The notes: generated by a model from the sequence alone, not told the origin. Counted from the first letter of the stretch, positions 32,494 to 42,347 are shown. The stretch: 42,925 nt of DNA from Nonomuraea cavernae (GCF_014646355.1 NZ_BMNH01000046.1:1-42925), one strand, 5' to 3'. Translations and numbers: made by a program.

Positions 32494-32523
32494 CATAATT
32501 GCTCGAAGTTCGTTAGATCGAGC
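32494..32523 (+). promoter_or_regulatory. Possible promoter and operator of uvrA-like gene
   Basis: CATAAT at 32494-32499 could be a -10 box, with GCTCGA-N11-TCGAGC (32501-32523) covering the predicted start of transcription. The -35 region is weak. The rest of 32340-32578 contains nothing I recognise. Confidence 0.3.
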
Positions 32524-32578
32524 CAGGCCATGCCGACGGAGGCCGCGAAGGCGGACCCGCGTAACAGATGGAGAAACG

Positions 32579-34972
<2,394 letters not shown>

Positions 34973-34982
34973 CCCGCCCGAT

Positions 34983-35023
34983 GCCCTACGAGAAAGCAGG
35001 CGCACCCGCTGTTCTCGTAGGGC
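34983..35023. terminator. Bidirectional terminator between uvrA-like and arginase genes
   Basis: GCCCTACGAGAA (34983-34994) pairs perfectly with TTCTCGTAGGGC (35012-35023) around a 17-base loop. It lies between two converging genes and can serve both. Confidence 0.75.
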
Positions 35024-35041
35024 GCTCGTTCCCGATGACGA

Positions 35042-35854
35042 TCACGAAGTCCCCGAGGACATGCCGGACGTCAGCGCGGCGCCCAGTCGGCGGATCACCT
35101 CGGCCTCGCCCGGGTTGACCTCGTCGCCGGACGGCGCGTGTTCGGTGATGGCCGCGCCGATGATGCCGTCCACCTGGGAGACGAGATCGATCAGTCGTTG
35201 CGGCTGCACGCCGTCCGGCTCCGGGTAGCAGGTCGCGCCGAAGGCGGTGGGCTCCAGCACGTCGAGGTCGACGTGAACGTAGACGGGGCCGCGCAGATCG
35301 TCGAGCACGCGCTCCAGGTCATCGACGCCGTATCTGCGCAGGCCCGTCTCCGCGAGGTAGGCGTGCTCGGACACGTCGCCCGCCCGCTCTCCAGCGATGA
35401 TGACCTGCCGTGGCGCCAGCGGCCGCTCCAGCCTCAGGCCGGCCGGCCCGTCTCCGAGCAGCGCGCGCACCACCATCCCGTGGAAGGCGCCCGAAGGCAG
35501 GGTCAGCGGGCTGTAGACGTCCGGGTGCGCGTCGAGCCACAGCACCGTCAACGCGGCACCGTAGCGGTTGTGGGCGGCGGCGATCGGCGGGATGTCGACC
35601 GCGCAGTCACCGCCGATGGTGATCACCTGGTCGTCGATGCCGGTCAGTGCCGTCCGCGTCAGCCGCTGGCTCTCCACGAGCACGTCGTAGGACCGGATCC
35701 CGGCGACCTTGTCACCGCCGGTTTCCGGCACCGGCACGGTCACCACCGTGTCGGCCGGAACGAGTTCGGCGGCGCGGCGGGCTCCGGACGTCAACCGCCG
35801 CGCCCTGCTCGACGCCGAGCCTTGCCATTGTGGTACGCACAGCACAGTCGTCAT
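35042..35854 (-). CDS. Arginase/agmatinase/formimidoglutamase-family ureohydrolase
   Basis: A 270-residue protein with the three Mn-binding blocks of ureohydrolases: ITIGGDCAVD (about 100), VLWLDAHPDVYSP (about 125) and VYVHVDLDVLEP (about 195). The usual GGDH reads GGDC here, as in some actinobacterial members, so one Mn ligand is altered and the substrate is uncertain. The glutamate late in the chain (TEHAPSGDEVNPGEAEVI) is also in place. The ATG at 35854 has no strong ribosome site. TATCGT lies about 10 bases upstream, so the message may be leaderless. It stands alone between two convergent or divergent neighbours. Confidence 0.82.
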   Translation of the reverse strand: MTTVLCVPQWQGSASSRARRLTSGARRAAELVPADTVVTVPVPETGGDKVAGIRSYDVLVESQRLTRTALTGIDDQVITIGGDCAVDIPPIAAAHNRYGAALTVLWLDAHPDVYSPLTLPSGAFHGMVVRALLGDGPAGLRLERPLAPRQVIIAGERAGDVSEHAYLAETGLRRYGVDDLERVLDDLRGPVYVHVDLDVLEPTAFGATCYPEPDGVQPQRLIDLVSQVDGIIGAAITEHAPSGDEVNPGEAEVIRRLGAALTSGMSSGTS

Positions 35855-35892
35855 GCGACGACGATATGAGGCACGAGCATCGGCGTTCTAGA

Positions 35893-36706
35893 TCACTCTT
35901 CTTCTGGTACGGCCCGCAGGCAGCGGGTGGCCTGGGCGCGGAGGGCGTCGGCGAGCGCCGGTGGGCCGCTGACGAGGGTGAAGTCGGTGTCGACCGATGT
36001 GATCATCCAGACCAGCGCCGACGGGGTTTCGGTGCCGACGTGCAGCAGGCAGGTGTGGTCGTCTGGGCGCGAATCGCGGGCCGGTCGGCGGGCGCGGCCG
36101 TAGCCGGTCCACCCGGAAGGTACGCCAGTCATCGCGGTCGGTGTCCCAGGCGACGAGATACCAGTGCCGGCCGAAGCTGACCAGGCTGTGGGGCTCGACG
36201 GACCGGCTCGTGTCGACGCGGTGAGGGCTGGTGTAGTCGAAGCGCAGCCGTTCACGGCGACGGCAGGCGTCGGCGATCGCCATCAGCGTGTCCGGGCTCA
36301 CCGTGGGCCCGGAGCCGCCGACCCGGACGGTCGCCGCGTGCAGCGTGTTCACCCGGTGTCGCAACCGGGAGGGCAGGACCTGTTCGAGCTTGGTCAGGGC
36401 CCGCAGCGAGGTCTCCTCGATCCCGGCGACCGAGCCACCCGCCGACGTGCGCAGCCCGACCACCACGGCCACCGCCTCGTCGTCGTCGAGCAGCAACGGC
36501 GGCAGCGACGCGCCTGCTCCCAGCCGGTAACCAGCGGTCCCCCGTACGGCGTTCACCGGATAACCGAGCTGGCGCAGCCGCTCGACGTCGCGGCGGACCG
36601 TGCGCGCGGTGACGCCCAGCCGGTCGGCGAGCTCGGCCCCGGACCAGTCGCGATGGGTCTGCAGGAGCGACAACAGTCTCAGCAGCCGTGCGGAGGTCCC
36701 CACCAT
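35893..36706 (-). pseudogene. WYL-domain transcriptional regulator, frameshifted with internal deletion
   Basis: From ATG at 36706 the frame encodes an HTH (SARLLRLLSLLQTHRDWSGA, LADRLGVTARTVRRDVERLR) and most of a WYL domain (RLRFDYTSPH, WYLVAWDTDRDDWRTFRVDR). Near 36070-36090 it runs into an Arg/Pro-rich non-family tail. The other frame then gives the expected ending: DDHTCLLHVGTETPSALVWM and DTDFTLVSGPPALADALRAQ, stopping at 35893. Relatives have some 40 additional residues between these two parts, so a deletion that shifted the frame is likely. The intact frame would end at 35888. It is divergent from the epoxide hydrolase remnant across a perfect operator. Confidence 0.78.
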
Positions 36707-36724
36707 GCCGTCGAGGTTGCCAGA

Positions 36725-36751
36725 CCCTTAGGACCGAAGCCGTCCTAAGGG
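36725..36751. promoter_or_regulatory. Operator-like 10+7+10 inverted repeat
   Basis: CCCTTAGGAC and GTCCTAAGGG flank 7 bases, exactly between the divergent WYL regulator and epoxide hydrolase starts (18 and 19 bases from each). The regulator probably bound here to control both genes before they decayed. Confidence 0.7.
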
Positions 36752-36769
36752 CTTCCTAGCTTTTCCGGC

Positions 36770-37556
36770 ATGACGAACATCCGTTCTTTCCGCATCGATA
36801 TCCCGCAGGCTCAGCTCGACGACCTGGGCGCGCGGCTGGCCAACACCCGCTGGCCGGAGGAAGTGCCGGGTGTGGGCTGGAGCCGGGGAGTGCCGCTGGG
36901 CTATCTGAAGGAGCTCGCGGAGCACTGGCGTACCCGCTACGACTGGCGGGCGCAGGAGGCGGCGCTCAACGCGTACCCGCAGTACCTCACCACCATCGAC
37001 GAGCAGAACCTGCACTTCCTGCACGTGCCCTCGCCTGAGCCCGACGCCACGCCCTTGCTGCTCCTGCACGGCTGGCCGGGCGGGTTCACCGACTTCCTCG
37101 ACGTGATCGGCCCGCTGTCCGATCCCCGCGCGCACGGCGGTGACGCGGCCGACGCCTTCCAGCTGGTGATCCCGTCGTTGCCGGGGTTCGGGTTCTCCAC
37201 GCCGCCGGCCGGGCCGGGCATGAACGCGGCCAGGATGTCCCGGGTGCTCGTACGGCTGATGTCCCAGCTCGGGTTCGAGCGCTACGGCGTGCGAGGAGAT
37301 CTCCGCGAACGACTGGAGCGCCGGCTCCGGCGCGGACTGGGGCGAAGGCGCAGAGGAGTGGGCGGCGCCCCAGCGCGGGACGGTGCCGACCGGCGTGCCG
37401 GTCTCCAACCATGACGTGACCATCCGCCGCTGGGCCGAGCGTGACCACCACGTCGTGCATTGGACCGAACTCGGCGAGGGCGGGCACTTCCTCGCGATGG
37501 AGAGGCCGGATCTGCTCATCGGCGACCTTCGCGAATTCTTCCGTAAGGTGCGCTGA
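36770..37556 (+). pseudogene. Epoxide hydrolase with out-of-frame internal deletion
   Basis: The ATG at 36770 opens a good N-terminal epoxide hydrolase domain ([40 protein letters not shown]) with the oxyanion-hole HGWPGG and [15 protein letters not shown]. After ERYGV at about 37290 the frame turns Arg-rich. Another frame then carries the C-terminal end ([47 protein letters not shown]) to a TGA at 37556. The catalytic nucleophile segment and lid, about 120 or more residues, are missing, so no active enzyme can be made. The final segment still contains the catalytic His (GGHF). Confidence 0.82.
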
Positions 37557-37680
37557 GCCGAGGCAGGCGCTCGATCTCGTCGTGTGGTTCGGCGGTTGCC
37601 GGTATCGGTTCCGGATGACCGCCGAGCGGGCGGCCTGCCCGGGAGGTGGTGGTGCGGATCGCGTTCAGGCGTGAGGGGGG

Positions 37681-38172
37681 TCAGCTGGAGCGTTCGGCAG
37701 GACAGGCGCCGTCGGGGTCGATGGCGCGGTTGACGCGCCGGGTGATCTCGGTGAGCTGGCGGAGCTGGGCCTTGGTCAGGGGGTCGATGACGAGGGCGCG
37801 GACCGCCTCGACATGGCCCGGGGCGCTGGCCACGACCTTGTCCCGGCCGTCGTCGGTGAGGACGGCCAGCGTGTAGCGGCCGTCGGCCGGGTCGGGTGTG
37901 CGGCGTATCCAGCCACGCTTTTCCAACCGGGAGACCACATGCGACAACCGCGACAGCGATCCGTCGGCCAGTTGCGCCAGCTCACTCATCCGCATGGTGC
38001 GCTCGGGACTCATCGACAGGCCGGCCAGCACCTGGTACTCGAAATGGCTGATGCCCGCATCGCGCTGCAGCTGGGCGTCCAGGGCCGCCGGCAGTCTGAT
38101 CATCGCGCTGGCCAGTCCCAGCCAGGCCGACATTTCCTCCTCGGTCAGCCATCGGGGCTCCTGGGTGCACAT
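37681..38172 (-). CDS. MarR-family regulator
   Basis: A 163-residue winged-helix protein with a full MarR layout: ISHFEYQVLAGLSMSPERTM, then LAQLADGSLSRLSHVVSRLE, then the wing RRTPDPADGRYTLAVLTDDG. It is divergent from a DoxX gene with three TTGA/TCAA repeats between them, the usual arrangement for repression of the neighbour and itself. The ATG at 38172 opens directly into the family-typical helix. The tail ends in DPDGACPAERSS. The 124-base stretch between it and the epoxide hydrolase remnant contains nothing recognisable. Confidence 0.9.
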   Translation of the reverse strand: MCTQEPRWLTEEEMSAWLGLASAMIRLPAALDAQLQRDAGISHFEYQVLAGLSMSPERTMRMSELAQLADGSLSRLSHVVSRLEKRGWIRRTPDPADGRYTLAVLTDDGRDKVVASAPGHVEAVRALVIDPLTKAQLRQLTEITRRVNRAIDPDGACPAERSS

Positions 38173-38185
38173 GGCTCCACTTTAT

Positions 38186-38265
38186 CTTGAAGCATCAAGT
38201 GCGAGCTTGCCTCGATCACTTGACGCTTCAACTCATTTCCCCCTACGTTGAGCATGAAATCTCAA
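38186..38265. promoter_or_regulatory. MarR operators and doxX promoter
   Basis: Site 1 is CTTGA-N4-TCAAG (38186-38199), site 2 is TTGA-N4-TCAA (38220-38231) and site 3 is TTGAG-N8-CTCAA (38248-38265). A promoter TTGACG (38220-38225), 18 bases, TACGTT (38244-38249) points to the DoxX gene; site 2 covers its -35 and site 3 abuts its -10. Site 1 lies next to the MarR start. Confidence 0.7.
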
Positions 38266-38287
38266 GTGACTCGCGTGAGGACCCCCC

Positions 38288-38662
38288 ATGGACGTCGCCC
38301 TGTGGATCGTCGCCGGCCTGCTCGCTCTCGTCTTCCTGGCCGCCGGTGCGATGAAGCTCACCCAGCCCAAGGACAAGCTCGCCACTTCCGGCCTGACCTG
38401 GACCGAGGACTTCTCCGGTGGCGCCGTGAAGGCGATCGGCGCCCTGGAGCTGCTGGCCGCGCTCGGGCTGGTCCTGCCGGCGGCGCTCGGCGTCGTGTCG
38501 ATCCTCACCCCGCTGGCCGCCGCCGGCCTGGTCCTGGTCATGATCGGCGCTGCCGTCACCCACGCCCGCCGCAAGGAGACCTCGGCGATCGCCGTCAACG
38601 TGGTGCTGCTCGTCCTGGCGGCGTTCGTGGCCTGGGGCCGTTTCGGCCCCTACGCCTTCTGA
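38288..38662 (+). CDS. DoxX-family membrane protein
   Basis: A 124-residue protein of four hydrophobic helices (VALWIVAGLLALVFLAAGAM, LELLAALGLVLPAALGVV, LAAAGLVLVMIGAAVTH, AIAVNVVLLVLAAFVAWG). The short loop KLTQPKDKLA after the first helix is the common DoxX-like signature. DoxX proteins are small membrane proteins associated with quinone or thiol redox stress. GAGGA lies 6 bases before the ATG. The divergent MarR-type gene and its repeats suggest induction by a small aromatic or oxidant, an inference from similar pairs. Confidence 0.87.
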   Translation: MDVALWIVAGLLALVFLAAGAMKLTQPKDKLATSGLTWTEDFSGGAVKAIGALELLAALGLVLPAALGVVSILTPLAAAGLVLVMIGAAVTHARRKETSAIAVNVVLLVLAAFVAWGRFGPYAF

Positions 38663-38715
38663 CCCACCCCGCGATTCCCCTGCACCGCCATATCCCTTGA
38701 CAAGATCCACCAGCT

Positions 38716-38739
38716 ATACATCAAATTACTTTGATGTAT
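38716..38739. promoter_or_regulatory. ArsR-type operator, perfect 10+4+10 palindrome
   Basis: ATACATCAAA-TTAC-TTTGATGTAT ends 9 bases before the ATG at 38749. This AT-rich site resembles ArsR/SmtB operators (ATCAA...TTGAT core). TATTGT at 38737-38742 could be the -10 box, giving a leaderless message starting near the ATG. TTGACA occurs at 38697-38702, too far for that -10. Confidence 0.75.
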
Positions 38740-38748
38740 TGTCGCCGT

Positions 38749-39528
38749 ATGGCGAGTTCGCTTCAAGCCGCCCCGGCCTTCGTCCAGCTGGCCGCGCATC
38801 CCGTGCGATGGCGGCTGCTGACCCTGCTGGCCGCCGGCGACCACCGGGTCCGGGAGCTCGTGGAACTGGTCGGTCAACCACAGAACCTGGTCTCCTACCA
38901 TCTACGGCTCCTGCGCGGCGGTGGGCTGGTCACCGCCCGCCGCAGCACCTTCGACGCCCGTGACAGCTACTACCACCTGGACCTGGAACGCTGTGCCCAG
39001 GAGCTGGCCGACACCGGCGCTGTCCTGCATCCCGCACTCCGCCTCGATCCGGCCCCGCCGTCGCCACCGTCCTCAGCGGCACATGCGGGCCGACCCGTCG
39101 TGCTGTTCACCTGCACCGGCAACAGCGCCCGCTCACCGATCGCCGAGGCCCTGCTGCGCCACCACGCCGGCGGCCGTGTCGAGGTGACCAGCGCAGGCAG
39201 TCACCCACGGCCGCGACTGCACCCCTATGCCGTGCATCTCCTGCGCGAGCGCCACGGCATCGATCTGATCGACCAGCGTCCCCGGCATGTGGACACCATG
39301 GCCGGTCGCCGCTTCGACTACGTGATCAGTCTGTGCGACAAGGTCCGCGAGGTCTGCCCCGACATCGGCGGCCATCCCCGGCGCCTGCACTGGAGCATCC
39401 CCGACCCCGCCACGCCCAGCCGCACCGAGGGGGCCGGCTCCCCCGCGTTCGCCCGCACCATGGAAGAGATCGACACCCGCATCCGCTACCTGCTGCCAGT
39501 CCTCACGCCACAGGAGGTCTCGTCATGA
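38749..39528 (+). CDS. ArsR regulator fused to low-MW-phosphatase-type arsenate reductase
   Basis: A 259-residue fusion. ArsR winged helix at about 8-85 (LAAHPVRWRLLTLLAAGDHR, LVSYHLRLLRGGGLVTARRS). A Pro/Ala linker occupies about 98-115. The ArsC/LMW phosphatase domain at about 116-255 has the P-loop LFTCTGNSARSPIAEALL (Cys122-X5-Arg128), two further cysteines at 196 and 203 (SLCDKVREVCPD) suited to a thiol relay, and a general acid in IPDPATPS. The ArsR part has only one cysteine (82), so its sensing site is unusual. Earlier in-frame starts exist at 38731 (TTG) and 38734 (ATG) inside the operator; 38749 is preferred. It overlaps the VOC gene by ATGA. Confidence 0.87.
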   Translation: MASSLQAAPAFVQLAAHPVRWRLLTLLAAGDHRVRELVELVGQPQNLVSYHLRLLRGGGLVTARRSTFDARDSYYHLDLERCAQELADTGAVLHPALRLDPAPPSPPSSAAHAGRPVVLFTCTGNSARSPIAEALLRHHAGGRVEVTSAGSHPRPRLHPYAVHLLRERHGIDLIDQRPRHVDTMAGRRFDYVISLCDKVREVCPDIGGHPRRLHWSIPDPATPSRTEGAGSPAFARTMEEIDTRIRYLLPVLTPQEVSS

Positions 39529-39920
39529 CCGCACCTGAACAGCTCGCCGGCGTCCGCTACCTCGTCGATGATGTGGCCGCCGCCGTTGACTTCTACACCA
39601 CTCATCTGGGCTTCGCCCTGCATCTCAACGCCGCGCCCGCCTTCGCCGACGTGGTACGCGGACCGCTGAGGCTGCTGCTGTCCGGACCGGCCAGTTCCGG
39701 CGCCCGCGCCACTCCCACCGGCCTCACCGCCGGCCGCAACCGCATCCACCTCATCGTCGGCGACCTCGACGCCGAGATCGACCGGCTCCGCAGCGCCGGA
39801 CTGTCGTCCTTCTCCAGCGACGTGGTCGCCGGCCCCGGCGGACGCCAGATTCTGCTTGCCGACCCTGCGGGCAACCTCATCGAACTGTTCCAGCCCGCCT
39901 CCGCGTCAGCCGGGCCCTGA
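39525..39920 (+). CDS. VOC (glyoxalase/bleomycin-resistance) family protein
   Basis: A 131-residue protein with the two paired beta-alpha-beta units of VOC proteins (VRYLVDDVAAAVDFYTTHLG, RIHLIVGDLDAEIDRLRSAG, GRQILLADPAGNLIELFQPA). His75 in the second unit and Glu123 in NLIELF match usual metal positions. It is translationally coupled to the ArsR-reductase fusion (AGGAGG, ATGA), so a role in metalloid or organo-arsenical handling is plausible. It has no cysteine at all, which argues against ArsI-type C-As lyases that bind their substrate through thiols. Confidence 0.85.
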   Translation: MTAPEQLAGVRYLVDDVAAAVDFYTTHLGFALHLNAAPAFADVVRGPLRLLLSGPASSGARATPTGLTAGRNRIHLIVGDLDAEIDRLRSAGLSSFSSDVVAGPGGRQILLADPAGNLIELFQPASASAGP

Positions 39921-39948
39921 TCACCACGATCCCGCAACCAGCATCGAC

Positions 39949-40071
39949 AGTCGTGACCTGCGGGCCCGCGTCCGCAGCGACGGTAGCGAGATCGGCATCA
40001 AGGGTGCTGCCCGGGGACGTGCTGGTCGCGCGGCCGAGCGAGAAGGTCCCGGTCGACGGTGTTCCTGACCG
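39949..40071 (+). pseudogene. Remnant of a P1B-type metal ATPase
   Basis: One frame gives ARVRSDGSEIGIK (to about 40002) and the next frame gives VLPGDVLVARPSEKVPVDGV (from 40004). Together they match the actuator-domain region of heavy-metal P-type ATPases, where a PGD...RP(G)EK(V/I)PVDG signature is standard. Everything else of the roughly 700-residue pump is missing. It lies behind the arsenic-type operon, so a metal-export gene may once have ended it. Bounds are approximate. Confidence 0.7.
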
Positions 40072-40113
40072 GGTGGCGGCGTGCCGGATGTCAGCCCCTC
40101 AGGTGCGTCCGGA

Positions 40114-40941
40114 TCAGATGGCGTTGGTTCGCGCCGCGGTGGCCGCCAGCGTGGTGTAGGGCATGGTGAAGCCGCCCCCGATCTCATCGATGGCGGCCCC
40201 GACGCCTGCCAGCACCTCGGCCAGCCTGTCCGCCGGGAGCCGGGTGAGGCCGCCGGTCGTGGGCAGCAGATCCAGCCACTCGTCGCGGGTGTAGGAGTGC
40301 TCCCAGTCGAATCGCCACTGCTCCGGGTCACCGAACCCATCCACCTGTCGGATCCCGTCAGCGAACGTGGTGAACATCGCCTGGTAGATGGCCGAAGCCT
40401 GCCCCGGCGGCTGGTCATTGAGCGGCGAGTCGGGCACCACCCGCCGATAGACCGCAGTGAAGGCGTCCGCGACGGCGGGCGGAGGATCGAATACATGCGC
40501 GAACACCGCCAGCCGCCCGCCGGGCCGCAGCACCTGGGCCGCCTTGGCCGCGCCCGCGACCGGGTCCACCCAGTGCCAGGCCTGGCCCGCGATGACCGCG
40601 TCGAACGCTCGGCCGGCCGGATCCCAGGTCTCGAACGCCGCCACCTCGACCTCGACCCCGCCGCGCCGCGCGAACTCGGCCATCCGCGGGTCCGGGTCGA
40701 CGCCCAGCACCGTGCAGCCGGCCGCCCGGAACTGCCGGGCCTCGATGCCGGTGCCGCACCCGACGTCGAGGACGTCGGGCCCGGGACTGGCGGCGACGAT
40801 CCGCTCCACCAGGGCGTCGGGGTAGCGAGGGCGGGCCCGGTCGTAGCGTTCGGCGTCCACCCCGAACGACTCCGCGATCTGCCGGGCCCGGTGAGGCTCA
40901 TTCTCGGAGGGGCGTGATCGCTCCTGTGGTATAGTGGGCAT
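40114..40941 (-). CDS. Class I SAM-dependent methyltransferase
   Basis: A 275-residue enzyme. SAM-binding motif I is VLDVGCGTGIEARQF (about 56-70), followed by an acidic post-I residue in VLGVDPDPRMAEFARR and by IAGQAWHWVDPVAGAAKAAQ and VLRPGGRLAVFAHV. The start MPTIPQERSRP is fixed by an operator that contains the ATG. Substrate unknown; the family includes small-molecule methyltransferases. TATGGT on the minus strand lies about 6 bases before the ATG, so the message is probably leaderless. It is divergent from a TetR gene that is likely its repressor. Confidence 0.88.
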   Translation of the reverse strand: MPTIPQERSRPSENEPHRARQIAESFGVDAERYDRARPRYPDALVERIVAASPGPDVLDVGCGTGIEARQFRAAGCTVLGVDPDPRMAEFARRGGVEVEVAAFETWDPAGRAFDAVIAGQAWHWVDPVAGAAKAAQVLRPGGRLAVFAHVFDPPPAVADAFTAVYRRVVPDSPLNDQPPGQASAIYQAMFTTFADGIRQVDGFGDPEQWRFDWEHSYTRDEWLDLLPTTGGLTRLPADRLAEVLAGVGAAIDEIGGGFTMPYTTLAATAARTNAI

Positions 40942-40970
40942 GCGCCCACCATAGTGGGCGACCGCCCACT
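40930..40970. promoter_or_regulatory. Double TetR-type operator spanning the methyltransferase start codon
   Basis: GTGGGC-N4-GCCCAC (40934-40949) contains the methyltransferase ATG at its centre, and AGTGGGCG-AC-CGCCCACT (40953-40970) is a perfect 8+2+8 palindrome next to it. The -10-like TATAGT (40930-40935) and CATAGT (40950-40955) face the TetR gene, and TATGGT (minus strand, 40948-40953) faces the methyltransferase. Confidence 0.75.
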
Positions 40971-41016
40971 CGACAACCGGCCAGCAATGAGCGGTGAGCG
41001 TAAGGAGGAGCACGCG

Positions 41017-41619
41017 GTGCCGACCGGGGTGCACATCCGCGACGCGCGACGCCAACTGTTCGACGCCGCCGAGCGCGTCCTGCTCCGGGACGGGCCGACC
41101 GCGCTGACCAGCCGCGCCGTCGCCACCGAGGCGGGCGTCGCCAAGGGCGTCCTGCACCGGCACTTCGCCGACTTCGACGCCTTCCTCGCCGAGCTCGTGC
41201 GGGACCGCATCGCCCGGATCGACGACCAGGCCGCCGCCCTGCGCCGATCCGCCGGCACCGGCACCGTCGCCGGCAACCTCACCGGCGCGCTGACGGATCT
41301 GTTCGACCCGGTCGCGACGGCGATCGTCAGTCTCGTCATCTTCCGCGACGAGCTGCGCGCCCGGCTGCGTCACGGCAGGCCAGGCCATGGCATCCCGGTC
41401 CTTGCGGAGGCCGCGGTCATGCTCGCCTCCTACCTCGGCGAGGAGTGCGCGATGGGCCGCATCGCAGCCGACGCCGACGTCGACACGCTCGCGCTCTCAC
41501 TGATCGGCGCCGGGCACCTGCTGTTCGCCGGCCGCGAAGGCACTCCCCCGGAGACCGGAGCCGTCGACAAGGTCGTGACCACGGTCATCGCCGACGTCCT
41601 GCAAAGACGGCTGCTGTAG
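41017..41619 (+). CDS. TetR-family regulator
   Basis: A 200-residue regulator. The N-terminal HTH is at about 7-55 (RDARRQLFDAAERVLLRDGP, LTSRAVATEAGVAKGVLHRH followed by FADFDAFLAEL). The remaining helical domain is a ligand and dimer domain of unknown specificity. AAGGAGG at 41002-41008 lies 8 bases before the GTG at 41017, better than the upstream in-frame ATG at 40987. It is divergent from the methyltransferase across two palindromes, its probable sites. Confidence 0.88.
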   Translation: MPTGVHIRDARRQLFDAAERVLLRDGPTALTSRAVATEAGVAKGVLHRHFADFDAFLAELVRDRIARIDDQAAALRRSAGTGTVAGNLTGALTDLFDPVATAIVSLVIFRDELRARLRHGRPGHGIPVLAEAAVMLASYLGEECAMGRIAADADVDTLALSLIGAGHLLFAGREGTPPETGAVDKVVTTVIADVLQRRLL

Positions 41620-41623
41620 GAGC

Positions 41624-41914
41624 CACAACATCCACTACCACCCTCGCATCCTGCGCGCGGTCCCGAATGACGCCCGGCACGCCCTCGATGTCGGCTGCGG
41701 AGAGGGCATGCTCGCCCGCGAACTCCAGCAGACCGTGCCGCGCGTCCCTGGCGGCGTCCTGGTCGTCGTCGGTCTGGCCCGCAGCACCATGCCCGACGAC
41801 CTGCCGCGCGACCTCGCCGCTGTCGTCGTCGGCACGCTCCACCGCATCGTGAAGGGCCACCGGGAGCACCCCTCCCCCGTGGTGTGGCCGCCGCCGGCGT
41901 CTGCCGGCTCAGAC
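41624..41914 (+). pseudogene. SAM methyltransferase remnant with internal in-frame deletion
   Basis: One open frame without its own start gives HYHPRILRAVPNDARHALDV followed by GCGEGMLARELQQ, the N-terminal part and motif I of a class I methyltransferase. It then jumps to PGGVLVVVGLARSTMPDDL and SPVVWPPPAS, which in relatives lie some 80 residues further on. The N-terminus and the end are missing. It abuts the left end of the IS605-type element, whose insertion or excision may have cut it. Confidence 0.72.
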
Positions 41915-42325
41915 GGGCCGGTTCTGCTGCTTGATGTACTGACGCAGGACTGTGATCGGAGCACCGCCCACCGACCCGGCGAAGTAGGAACCGGACCAGA
42001 GCTTGGTCGCCCGGTAGTAGTGCGCGGCGAGTTCGGGGAATTCCTGGCGCATCCGGCGGGAGGACACGCCCTTGAGGGAGTTGACCAGTTTGGACAGAGC
42101 GACCTTGGGCGGGAAGTTCACCAGCAGGTGGACGTGATTGGTTTCGCCGTTGAACTCGGCCAGGTCGGTCTCGAAGTCGGTGCACACGTCCCGCATGATC
42201 TCCTCCATCCGTGACAGGTGGGCGTCGGTGAACACCCGATGCCGGAACTTCGTCACAAAAACCAAATGTGCGTGTAGCACGAAAAGGCAGTGTCTTCCGG
42301 TTCTGATGTCACCGTACTCGGCCAT
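41909..42325 (-). mobile_element. tnpA: IS605-type transposase TnpA (Y1 HUH)
   Basis: A 138-residue Y1 transposase of the IS200/IS605 group. The HUH motif is His64/His66 (TNHVHLLVNFPP) and the catalytic Tyr is probably Tyr130 (RQYIKQQ). Length and sequence (FVTKFRHRVFT, LWSGSYFAGSVGG) are complete for the family. It moves single-stranded DNA by cutting next to hairpins at the element ends. It is divergent from the tnpB gene, the IS605 order. Confidence 0.92.
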
Positions 42326-42347
42326 AAACCAACCGTATGCTGAGCGG

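Noticed and set aside
36728..37519. A minus-strand frame opposite the epoxide hydrolase remnant
   Set aside because: It exists only because the deleted plus-strand gene keeps coding bias; no domain, and it covers the operator region.
41860..41925. Left-end hairpin of the IS605-type element
   Set aside because: The end must lie near here, but I could not identify a hairpin and cleavage site with confidence.
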